From CAKPSH01 sp964634355 (lineage in GTDB: Bacteria > Bacillota > Clostridia > TANB77 > CAG-508), in contig CAZWIF010000017.1 of the NCBI GenBank assembly GCA_964634355.1, forward strand, positions 1-20,183: 20,183 nt of DNA. Direction: 5' to 3'. Of the stretch, positions 1 to 4,793 are shown in pieces. The notes below the pieces were generated by a model. It was not told the DNA's origin. It worked only from the letters and a program-made list of their open reading frames with translations, and did not search any database. A program made the translations under genes and the position numbers. How positions within the stretch are numbered: position 1 is the first letter of the stretch; every line of letters begins with the position of its first letter.

Positions 1-1
1 G

Positions 2-163
2 TTTTTATCAGATTATTTTAAAGGAATAAATAGTTTTGATTATTTAGAAGAATATAGCCAAGTTACAAAAGAATTTGTAACACAAATATTAAATGAAACA
101 TTGCAAGAAGAGAAGATGGTTGTATCAATAGTAGAAAGTAATGAACAAATCGGAAAGCCTTAA
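2..163 (+). CDS. C-terminal end of an M16 (insulinase-like) peptidase, YfmH type; partial
   Basis: The frame is open from the left edge and ends at the TAA at 161-163, so only the last 53 residues are visible. The tail (FLSDYFKGINSFDYLEEYSQ, then a T-K-E-F-V-T helix and a KMVVSIV strand) resembles the C-terminus of the YfmH-like M16 peptidases of Firmicutes. There a 'hydrophobic-D-x-x-x-x-x-x-x-x-T-x-E-x-V' helix is followed by a final VxxV strand. No catalytic HxxEH motif is in view because that lies at the N-terminus, upstream of the window. The last codons sit inside the left arm of an inverted repeat (143-159), so the final residues EQIGKP may be element-derived. The assignment rests on a short tail only. 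Confidence 0.5.
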   Translation, partial: FLSDYFKGINSFDYLEEYSQVTKEFVTQILNETLQEEKMVVSIVESNEQIGKP

Positions 164-211
164 TATGCACTGCATTTTAACTTTCCTGTATGGCTTTCCG
201 TAAATTTGTTC
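143..211. repeat. Inverted repeat (17-bp arms) at the 3' end of the M16 gene
   Basis: The left arm 143-159 (GAACAAATCGGAAAGCC) is matched by a right arm made of GGCTTTCCG (192-200) and ATTTGTTC (204-211), with a 3-nt bulge (TAA, 201-203). The 32-nt loop contains a small near-palindrome ATGCA-C-TGCAT (165-175). No T-run follows, so this is not a simple terminator. The left arm overlaps the gene's stop-proximal codons, which suggests an inserted palindromic element or a fold-back duplication. Confidence 0.7.
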
Positions 212-217
212 TGGCGC

Positions 218-240
218 CGAATTTCTTGAAAAGAAATTCG
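218..240. repeat. Perfect 10-bp stem-loop with GAA loop
   Basis: CGAATTTCTT (218-227) pairs perfectly with AAGAAATTCG (231-240) around a 3-nt loop GAA. It is the second of four consecutive stem-loops at 143-345. A short CGC-GAA-GCG mini-hairpin (253-261) follows it. Confidence 0.7.
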
Positions 241-261
241 TGTGCATCTTGTCGCGAAGCG

Positions 262-304
262 TTTTTATATAATAGGAAAGTATTACTTTCCTATTATATA
301 AAAA
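262..304. repeat. Perfect 20-bp inverted repeat with 3-nt loop
   Basis: The 20-nt arm at 262-281 is exactly complementary to 285-304, with loop ATT (282-284). The pairing can continue past a 1-nt bulge (G261) through 259-260 with 305-306. The stem is AT-rich (it contains TATATAATAGGAAAG). It is not followed by a T-run in either direction, so it does not look like a terminator. Confidence 0.75.
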
Positions 305-345
305 GCAAAACCGGCGTATGGAATTCCAACGCCGGTCTGCTTTTT
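300..345. terminator. Bidirectional rho-independent terminator
   Basis: The outer stem is AAAAAGCA (300-307) with TGCTTTTT (338-345). The inner GC-rich stem is ACCGGCGT (310-317) with ACGCCGGT (329-336), and the loop contains GGAATTCC. Read on the minus strand it ends the 103-aa membrane protein gene (the stop codon at 344-346 overlaps it) with a run of T's. Read on the plus strand it also ends in TTTTT and could terminate the M16 transcript. Confidence 0.8.
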
Positions 346-655
346 AAATCACCCCCCAATATCCCAAGAGGGCAAGAACCACGATGGTCCAGAACACGAG
401 ATTAATCCCGCGTTCTTGCCACTTCCCGAAGGCAGCGGACTTGGAGCCGCGTTTCCGGAAAAAGGAGGCCACCGCTCCAGGACGGTGAAGCAACCAACCA
501 CCACGGTGCTTGATGCTTTTACCTAATTGCCCAGGAATATTAGGGATGGACTCATCCTTTCGGGGAGCCTTAGTCCAGGCAAGCCCGGACAGGAGACGGA
601 CGACGAATACGAAGATGTATCCGCCGATTACGAGGGAAAAGATTGCTTTCAGCAT
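344..655 (-). CDS. Small two-helix membrane protein of unknown function in a GC-rich cassette
   Basis: I do not recognise this 103-aa protein. It has a hydrophobic N-terminal helix (about residues 3-25), a strongly basic and Pro/Gly-rich middle (KAPRKDE, KHRGGW, FFRKRGSK) and a second hydrophobic helix at the very C-terminus (about 82-101). It probably spans the membrane twice. The ATG at 655-653 is chosen because an AAAGGAGG ribosome binding site lies 8 nt upstream on the minus strand; the upstream in-frame ATG has no such site. A perfect consensus promoter (708-736) and a strong terminator (300-345) make it a monocistronic unit. Base composition is about 53% G+C over 361-660 by my count, far above the neighbours. 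This suggests recent transfer or an assembly chimera. No function can be inferred beyond membrane location. Confidence 0.65.
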   Translation of the reverse strand: MLKAIFSLVIGGYIFVFVVRLLSGLAWTKAPRKDESIPNIPGQLGKSIKHRGGWLLHRPGAVASFFRKRGSKSAAFGKWQERGINLVFWTIVVLALLGYWGVI

Positions 656-680
656 AATCCTTTCCTCCTTTCTGAAAGAT

Positions 681-699
681 CTATGAGTCTCGCCCATAG
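681..699 (-). other. Small leader stem-loop in the 5' UTR of the 103-aa gene
   Basis: CTATG (681-685) and CATAG (695-699) form a 5-bp stem. It lies between the predicted transcription start (just downstream of 708 on the minus strand) and the ribosome binding site. It is short, so its significance is uncertain. Confidence 0.3.
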
Positions 700-707
700 T
701 CACCTAA

Positions 708-736
708 ATTATAACATAAAATGACAAAAATGTCAA
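708..736 (-). promoter_or_regulatory. Perfect sigma-A consensus promoter with overlapping palindrome
   Basis: On the minus strand TTGACA (736-731) and TATAAT (713-708) are separated by exactly 17 bp. A TGACA-AAAA-TGTCA palindrome (722-735) covers most of the -35 box and part of the spacer, the classic location for a repressor operator. It drives the minus-strand membrane protein gene. Confidence 0.8.
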
Positions 737-801
737 AAATATATGGCATTATAAGCAAAATAGAGGGGAATTCACTAAAATTTAACAACAACCAACAAAA
801 C

Positions 802-821
802 TTGTAACATTTATGTCACAA
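802..821. promoter_or_regulatory. Near-perfect palindrome, candidate operator
   Basis: TTGTAACAT (802-810) and ATGTCACAA (813-821) are 9-bp arms with one mismatch and a 2-nt centre. The TTGTnACA...TGTnACAA shape is typical of dimeric transcription-factor sites (Crp/Fnr- or Rex-like half sites). I cannot name the factor, and the site is about 70 bp upstream of the minus-strand promoter. Confidence 0.35.
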
Positions 822-883
822 AGATTAACAAACTGTCAGAATAATATATAAATACAAGAAAAATAATGCATAAAAATAAATTT

Positions 884-927
884 AAATAACACATTTTTAT
901 TGACGATGATATAAAAATGTGCTATTT
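884..927. repeat. AT-rich inverted repeat
   Basis: CACATTTTTAT (890-900) pairs with ATAAAAATGTG (911-921). After one mismatch the pairing continues for 5 bp (884-888 with 923-927). The 10-nt loop is TGACGATGAT. It could be a weak terminator or a regulatory stem-loop. Confidence 0.5.
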
Positions 928-1071
928 TTAATAATATAAGGAAAATTGACGGATAAAAGGAAATTTTATACAGCACTTAATATAATTTATCTAAAAATAC
1001 AAACTCACAATATATTTAGAGAATTTAATAAAATATTTGTTAGGACATAAATTGTTCGGATGGAGGTTAAT

Positions 1072-1248
1072 ATGGTGTTAAATGATGAGATTTGTAAAAA
1101 AAGAGATGAACTAAACAAAAGCATATTAGAAAAAAAAGACTACAGTATTATATACAAATTAAGTGTAGAATTAGACGAATTAATAGCTGAATATTATCGA
1201 AATAACAAGAAAAATGAGGAAAAAGAGATATATTTAGTAAAAAATTAA
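1072..1248 (+). CDS. Spo0E-like sporulation regulator (small aspartyl-phosphate phosphatase family)
   Basis: The product is 58 aa with two predicted helices and a hydrophilic tail. The family signature S-x-E-L-D-x-L-I is present as SVELDELI (residues 31-38), followed by a conserved-looking A-E-Y-Y. Spo0E-type proteins dephosphorylate phospho-Spo0A and so restrain entry into sporulation; the Asp of the ELD motif is the key residue. The ATG at 1072 is preferred over the in-frame ATG at 1060 because the GGAGG (1062-1066) is then correctly spaced (5 nt). It lies upstream of the pilin-like genes on the same strand, but those have their own promoter at 1258. Many Spo0E-like proteins are uncharacterised, so the exact target is inferred. 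Confidence 0.7.
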   Translation: MVLNDEICKKRDELNKSILEKKDYSIIYKLSVELDELIAEYYRNNKKNEEKEIYLVKN

Positions 1249-1257
1249 CAAAAAAAG

Positions 1258-1286
1258 TTGCGAAAAAAAAAGAAATAATGTATAAT
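1258..1286 (+). promoter_or_regulatory. Promoter for the pilin-like gene cluster
   Basis: TTGCGA (1258-1263) and TATAAT (1281-1286) are separated by 17 bp, upstream of the first pilin-like gene (start 1347). Confidence 0.65.
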
Positions 1287-1346
1287 AAAGATGAGAAGTT
1301 GTGATAAATACTGAAACATATAGAAATGATAAGGGGGGAGAGTAAT

Positions 1347-1725
1347 ATGAAGAACAAAAAAATATTATTTGTCATGTTTATAATAATTACTCTTCTATTA
1401 TTAATACTACCAACCAATTATGTGGAGGCAACTTCAGACACATTAAATTATACCCCAATTATACGGCGAAATACCAAGTGCATTGAGCAAGATTGTAGGA
1501 TTTATTGTAAAATTCTTAAGAAATGTATCAATAATCATAACGATATTGGTTATTTCAATTTTAGGACTTAAATATATGGTAGGAAGTGTGGCAGACAAGG
1601 CAGAATATAAAAAAGACTATATAAACGTTATTGTAGGAGTGGTTCTTATTACGATGGTTACAAATATAATTTCTATAATTTTTGACTTAGCATCAGGAAT
1701 TGACTTAGCATCAGTAATAATATAA
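1347..1725 (+). pseudogene. Pilin-like (TrbC/VirB2-type) membrane protein 1, frameshifted
   Basis: The ATG at 1347 follows a strong AAGGGGGGAG site (1331-1340). The first frame encodes a signal peptide (MKNKK then a long hydrophobic run, cleavage near VEA) but breaks after TSDTLNYTP. The following frame continues with a helix-KYMVGSVADKAEYKKDY-helix module and runs to the stop at 1725. Removing one C from the CCCC run at 1453-1456 joins the frames into a protein of about 125 aa. That protein has a signal peptide plus two membrane helices, as in small conjugative pilins. It is a paralogue of the genes at 1796 and 2250, sharing the G-S-V-x-x-K-A-x-x-K-K loop. Either it is a recent pseudogene or the extra C is a sequence error. 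The C-terminal frame also has a TTG at 1483 but no good ribosome binding site. Confidence 0.65.
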
Positions 1726-1736
1726 TGAAAATGAAA

Positions 1737-1763
1737 GTTGAGAAATTATGCATATTTCTCAAC
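1737..1763. other. Intergenic stem-loop between pilin genes 1 and 2
   Basis: GTTGAGAAAT (1737-1746) pairs with ATTTCTCAAC (1754-1763) around a 7-nt loop. There is no following T-run. It may be an mRNA stability or processing element that sets unequal expression of the pilin genes. Confidence 0.5.
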
Positions 1764-1795
1764 TGGATTTACATACAGAAGGGGATGATGTTAAA

Positions 1796-2185
1796 ATGAA
1801 AAGTAGAAGGAAAAAATATATAATAATAACAATAACTATCATTATTGCTATAATATTTATAAGTAGTAACAATGTACAAGCAATATCTATATCAAAGGCA
1901 ATAAACAGTGCACAATCATTTGTTAATGGAAGTGAATCTAGTATATTTAATTTTACTTCAATATATAATTTACTAGATTTCTTATATACAATTATGATGA
2001 TAGTAGGTATAGGAATAGCAATGATAGTAGGAACTATACTTGGAATAAGGATTATATTTGGTGCGATAGACGAAAAAGCAGATGCAAAAAAATTACTAGA
2101 ACCATATTTAATACTTATAGCGATATTAGCTTTCTCATCTGTGTTTTGGAGAATAGGCATGGATATAGTAGCAAATTTCATATAA
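1796..2185 (+). CDS. Pilin-like (TrbC/VirB2-type) membrane protein 2
   Basis: The 129-aa product begins with a basic MKSRRKKY followed by a hydrophobic stretch (signal anchor, likely cleavage after VQA near residue 29). A polar region of about 25 residues follows. Then come two membrane helices (about 58-83 and 98-120) separated by the loop FGAIDEKADAKKLLEPY. That loop matches the paralogous genes on each side (K-A-x-x-K-K). The architecture fits the small secreted, membrane-inserted pilins of type IV secretion/conjugation systems. The ATG at 1796 is chosen over the upstream frame start at 1748 because AGAAGGGG lies 11 nt before it and the hydrophobic leader starts there. No VirB4, VirD4 or relaxase gene is in the window, so a secretion role is an inference. 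Confidence 0.7.
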   Translation: MKSRRKKYIIITITIIIAIIFISSNNVQAISISKAINSAQSFVNGSESSIFNFTSIYNLLDFLYTIMMIVGIGIAMIVGTILGIRIIFGAIDEKADAKKLLEPYLILIAILAFSSVFWRIGMDIVANFI

Positions 2186-2249
2186 AGATTTTAATGTTTC
2201 TCATTATAAATTGAGAGTTAAAATAAAAATAATAAAAGGAGGGAAAAAA

Positions 2250-2600
2250 ATGAAAAAGACAATGAAAATATTATCAGTAATATTATTAGTAGCTATAATA
2301 GTTGGAATGACATATAATGTATTTGCTGCAAATCCTGTTATAAATCAACTTATAGAGGATTCAAACGTAAATGTTGATACGTCTAGCATTTCTAAAACAG
2401 CTGGTAAAATAATTTCCATGATTAGAAATATTGCCATAATAGCAGGCGTTCTTATCATAGTCATCCTAGGATTTAAATACATGATGGGAAGTGTGGAAGA
2501 AAAAGCAGATTACAAGAAATCTTTCATACCACTTATAGTTGGCATAGTTATAATAATGGGTGCAACATCAATTGCGGCATTCCTATTCAACTTATTCTAA
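2250..2600 (+). CDS. Pilin-like (TrbC/VirB2-type) membrane protein 3
   Basis: The 116-aa product has a clear signal peptide (MKKTMK, hydrophobic core, VFA|AN cleavage near residue 26). A short polar stretch follows, then two membrane helices flanking KYMMGSVEEKADYKKSF. It is the closest paralogue of the frameshifted gene 1 (G-x-K-Y-M-x-G-S-V-x-x-K-A-x-Y-K-K in both). An ideal AAAGGAGGG site sits 6 nt before the ATG. It is the last gene before a strong terminator (2622-2661). The family resembles TrbC/VirB2 pilins, but no other secretion genes are nearby. A structural surface or membrane-oligomer role is therefore as likely as conjugation. Confidence 0.75.
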   Translation: MKKTMKILSVILLVAIIVGMTYNVFAANPVINQLIEDSNVNVDTSSISKTAGKIISMIRNIAIIAGVLIIVILGFKYMMGSVEEKADYKKSFIPLIVGIVIIMGATSIAAFLFNLF

Positions 2601-2621
2601 TAATTCATGATAATATAATAT

Positions 2622-2661
2622 GAAGAAAAAGAAGAACGAGCAATTGTTCTTCTTTTTCTTC
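2622..2661 (+). terminator. Rho-independent terminator after the pilin-like cluster
   Basis: A perfect 16-bp stem (2622-2637 with 2646-2661) with an 8-nt loop. The 3' arm is T-rich, so the AT-rich stem doubles as the U-tract. Confidence 0.75.
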
Positions 2662-2730
2662 TACATTTTGAATGATTTTAATATCGAGGATACTTTTTCA
2701 GCAACCTCGCAAAAAAGTTCCTCCAAATGC

Positions 2731-2759
2731 TTGACATTTAAGAAAAATGATAGTATAAT
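2731..2759 (+). promoter_or_regulatory. Perfect sigma-A promoter of the rimP-nusA-infB operon
   Basis: TTGACA (2731-2736), a 17-bp spacer, and TATAAT (2754-2759). This is an exact consensus, in keeping with a high-level housekeeping operon. Confidence 0.85.
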
Positions 2760-2778
2760 TAGTCCATGCAAAAAGAGA

Positions 2779-2819
2779 ATAACGTAGGAGAGTGGAAGCA
2801 AATTCCACTCTCTCGTTAT
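2779..2819 (+). other. Leader stem-loop upstream of rimP
   Basis: The inner stem is GAGAGTGGAA (2788-2797) with TTCCACTCTC (2803-2812). The outer stem is ATAACG (2779-2784) with CGTTAT (2814-2819). It sits immediately before the rimP ribosome binding site (AGGGAGG, 2821-2827), so it can affect translation initiation or mRNA stability. I do not recognise a named riboswitch or ribosomal-protein leader class. Confidence 0.55.
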
Positions 2820-2835
2820 GAGGGAGGAAATTTTA

Positions 2836-3292
2836 TTGGCTAATGTTGAAGAAAAGGTTGAAAGTCTTATTTTACCTAAGATTAATGAGTTGGGGTATGA
2901 ATTATATGATGTTGAATATTCTAAAGAGGGAAAAGATTACTTCTTAAGAATATTCATAGATAACGAAAAACGGAATAGACTTAAATGATTGCGAAAAAGT
3001 GAGTGAGAGCATAAATGATATTTTAGATGACGCTGATTACATAAAAGAACAATATTTCCTAGAAGTTTCTTCTCCAGGAATTGAGAGAACTCTTAGAAAG
3101 AATAAGCATTTAGAACAAAATATTGGAAAAGCCGTTGTAGTAAATTTATTTAAACCAATTGATAATCAAAAGCAAATTGAAGGAATACTGAATAAATTTG
3201 ATGAAAATAATGTTTATTTAGAAAAAGAAAAAGATATAATTGAAATAAAAAGAAAAAATATATCTCTGATGAAGATTAAGTTTGAATGGTAA
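2836..3292 (+). pseudogene. rimP: Ribosome maturation factor RimP, frameshifted (possible sequence error)
   Basis: RimP assists 30S subunit maturation. The TTG at 2836 is chosen because AGGGAGG (2821-2827) is 8 nt upstream. An in-frame ATG at 2818 lies inside the leader hairpin and has no site of its own. The first frame gives the usual RimP N-terminus (PKINELGYELYDVEY...DYFLRIFIDNE) and stops early near 2986. The second frame continues with NGIDLNDCEKVSESI and the family hallmark SSPGIERTL. Removing one A from the A-run at 2967-2971 fuses them into a normal protein of about 151 aa. Every conserved part of RimP is present, so a sequencing or assembly error is quite likely. It is the first gene of the nusA operon, 28 nt before nusA. 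Confidence 0.85.
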
Positions 3293-3320
3293 ATATATAA
3301 AGAAAGGATTTGATTAAAAA

Positions 3321-4430
3321 ATGAAGGCGATAGATAATAAAGAACTAGAACAAGCATTAATTTTATTAGAAAAAGAGAAAGGAATAGATAAAAAGTATTT
3401 GCTTGAATCTATTGAGACAGCATTGGTTACAGCTTATAAAAGAAATTATGATTCGAGTGATAATGTAAAAGTAACTTTAGATGAAGAAACAGGAGAAACA
3501 CATATCTATTCAGTAAAAGAAGTGACTGAAAATCTTGAAAATCCTGTATTACAAATTGGAGTGGAAGAGGCACAAAAAATCAATCCTAAAGTACTTGTTG
3601 GAGAGACTGTGGATATAGAGATTGTTCCTAAGAATTTTGGAAGAATAGCAGCACAAACAGCTAAGCAAGTTATTATTCAAAAATTAAGAGAAGCAGAAAG
3701 AAATTTGGTTTTTGGAGAGTTTAATGAAAGAAAAGGAGAAATCCTATCTGGAATTGTACAAAAGTCTGATACGGGAGTAATTATCATTGATTTAGGAAAA
3801 CTTGAAGGAATTATGCCTAAGAAGGAACAAATTCCAACAGAAAGTTATAGTGTAAATGATAAAATAAAAGGATATGTCGTTGATGTTGTAAGAGGAAGTA
3901 AAGGAAATCCTCAAGTTATAATATCAAGAGCATGTGGAGATTTTGTAAAGAAATTGTTCCAATTAGAGATACCTGAAATATATGAAGGATTAATTGAAGT
4001 TAAAAGTGTTTCAAGAGATCCAGGAAGCAGATGTAAAGTTGCAGTAGCTTCAGCAGATGAAAATATAGACCCAGTAGGTTCTTGTGTTGGACAAAAGGGT
4101 GTAAGAATTCAAAATATAATAAATGAATTAAATGGAGAAAAAATTGATGTTATTGAGTGGAATGAGGAGCCAGCAATATTTATTGCATCAGCATTGTTAC
4201 CTGCACAAGTAATGGCGGTTGATATAAAAGAAGAAGAAAAACAAGCAAGAGTAATAGTAACAGATGACCAATTATCACTTGCAATAGGAAAGGCAGGACA
4301 AAATGTTAGATTAGCAGCAAGACTTACTGGATGGAAGATAGATATTAAATCAGAAACTCAGTTTAGAGAAATGTTAGCTAATATGAGGGAAGAAAGAGAA
4401 GAACAAGAAGAAGTGATTGAGGACGAATAA
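3321..4430 (+). CDS. nusA: Transcription termination/antitermination factor NusA
   Basis: The 369-aa protein has the standard NusA order. The N-terminal RNA-polymerase-binding domain covers about residues 1-125 (ALVTAYKRNY early, NFGRIAAQTAKQVIIQKLRE at its end). An S1 domain follows (about 133-200, GEILSGIVQKSDTGVIIIDLG). Then come two KH domains (about 200-345) with DPVGSCVGQKGVRIQNI and LSLAIGKAGQNVRLAARLTGW. The short acidic tail and the absence of C-terminal acidic repeats are typical of Firmicutes. It binds RNA polymerase and modulates pausing, termination and antitermination. An AAAGGA site (3302-3307) precedes the ATG. The next gene starts 18 nt downstream, with ylxR missing between them. 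Confidence 0.96.
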   Translation: MKAIDNKELEQALILLEKEKGIDKKYLLESIETALVTAYKRNYDSSDNVKVTLDEETGETHIYSVKEVTENLENPVLQIGVEEAQKINPKVLVGETVDIEIVPKNFGRIAAQTAKQVIIQKLREAERNLVFGEFNERKGEILSGIVQKSDTGVIIIDLGKLEGIMPKKEQIPTESYSVNDKIKGYVVDVVRGSKGNPQVIISRACGDFVKKLFQLEIPEIYEGLIEVKSVSRDPGSRCKVAVASADENIDPVGSCVGQKGVRIQNIINELNGEKIDVIEWNEEPAIFIASALLPAQVMAVDIKEEEKQARVIVTDDQLSLAIGKAGQNVRLAARLTGWKIDIKSETQFREMLANMREEREEQEEVIEDE

Positions 4431-4448
4431 ATTTTCAAGGGGGAAATT

Positions 4449-4793
4449 TTGAATATAGGAAATAATGATTTATATCAAAGTAGAAAAGTATTAGGTATGT
4501 TAGGAATATCTGCTAAAGCAGGGAAAATAGTTTGTGGAACAGATGCAACTATTGAGGATATTGAAAGACACAGAGTAAAATTGGTGATTGTTGCAAATGA
4601 TGCATCAGAAAAAACTAAAAAGAATATGAGATACATCTGTGATAAAAACAAAGTTATCATGTTAGAATTTGGAAATATAGAAGAAATAAGTAAAACTATA
4701 GGCAAGAACAATAAAGCAATTATAGGAATAAAATCAAAAAGCTTGTCAAAGGAAATAGAAAAGCTTATTAAAGAAAATGGAGGGGTTTCCTAA
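4449..4793 (+). CDS. ylxQ: L7Ae/L30e-family RNA-binding protein YlxQ
   Basis: The 114-aa protein matches the YlxQ-type ribosomal-protein-L7Ae family found between nusA and infB in Firmicutes. The RKVLGMLGISAKAGKIVCGTDATIEDI start is the L7Ae-like RNA-binding opening, and LVIVANDASEKTKKNM is the central strand-helix. Such proteins bind kink-turn RNA; the cellular target of YlxQ is not well defined. Translation starts at TTG (4449), 5 nt after AAGGGGG; no suitable ATG exists. Its stop codon overlaps the infB start (TAATG), showing translational coupling. Confidence 0.9.
   Translation: MNIGNNDLYQSRKVLGMLGISAKAGKIVCGTDATIEDIERHRVKLVIVANDASEKTKKNMRYICDKNKVIMLEFGNIEEISKTIGKNNKAIIGIKSKSLSKEIEKLIKENGGVS

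Larger units (their letters stand above)
737..1059. other. Gene-free AT-rich intergenic region between divergent genes
   Basis: No convincing reading frame is present on either strand. It lies between the minus-strand membrane protein gene and the plus-strand Spo0E-like gene. It holds a 20-bp near-palindrome (802-821), a long AT-rich inverted repeat (884-927) and two TTGACG boxes (900-905 and 946-951). The first TTGACG has a TATTTT 17 bp downstream (923-928) and is a weak promoter candidate for the Spo0E-like gene. Confidence 0.5.

Noticed and set aside
190..405. 71-codon plus-strand frame across the hairpin region
   Set aside because: It runs through three stem-loops and the terminator, has no ribosome binding site, and overlaps the end of the better-supported minus-strand gene.
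981..986. TATAAT considered as the -10 box for the Spo0E-like gene
   Set aside because: No -35-like hexamer lies 16-18 bp upstream; the nearest TTGACG is too far away.
1759..2181. 140-codon minus-strand frame opposite pilin gene 2
   Set aside because: Antisense shadow of a gene with a signal peptide and paralogues on both sides.
2685..2709. CGAGG...CCTCG possible hairpin upstream of the rimP promoter
   Set aside because: Only a 5-bp stem with a long loop and no T-run; too weak to call.
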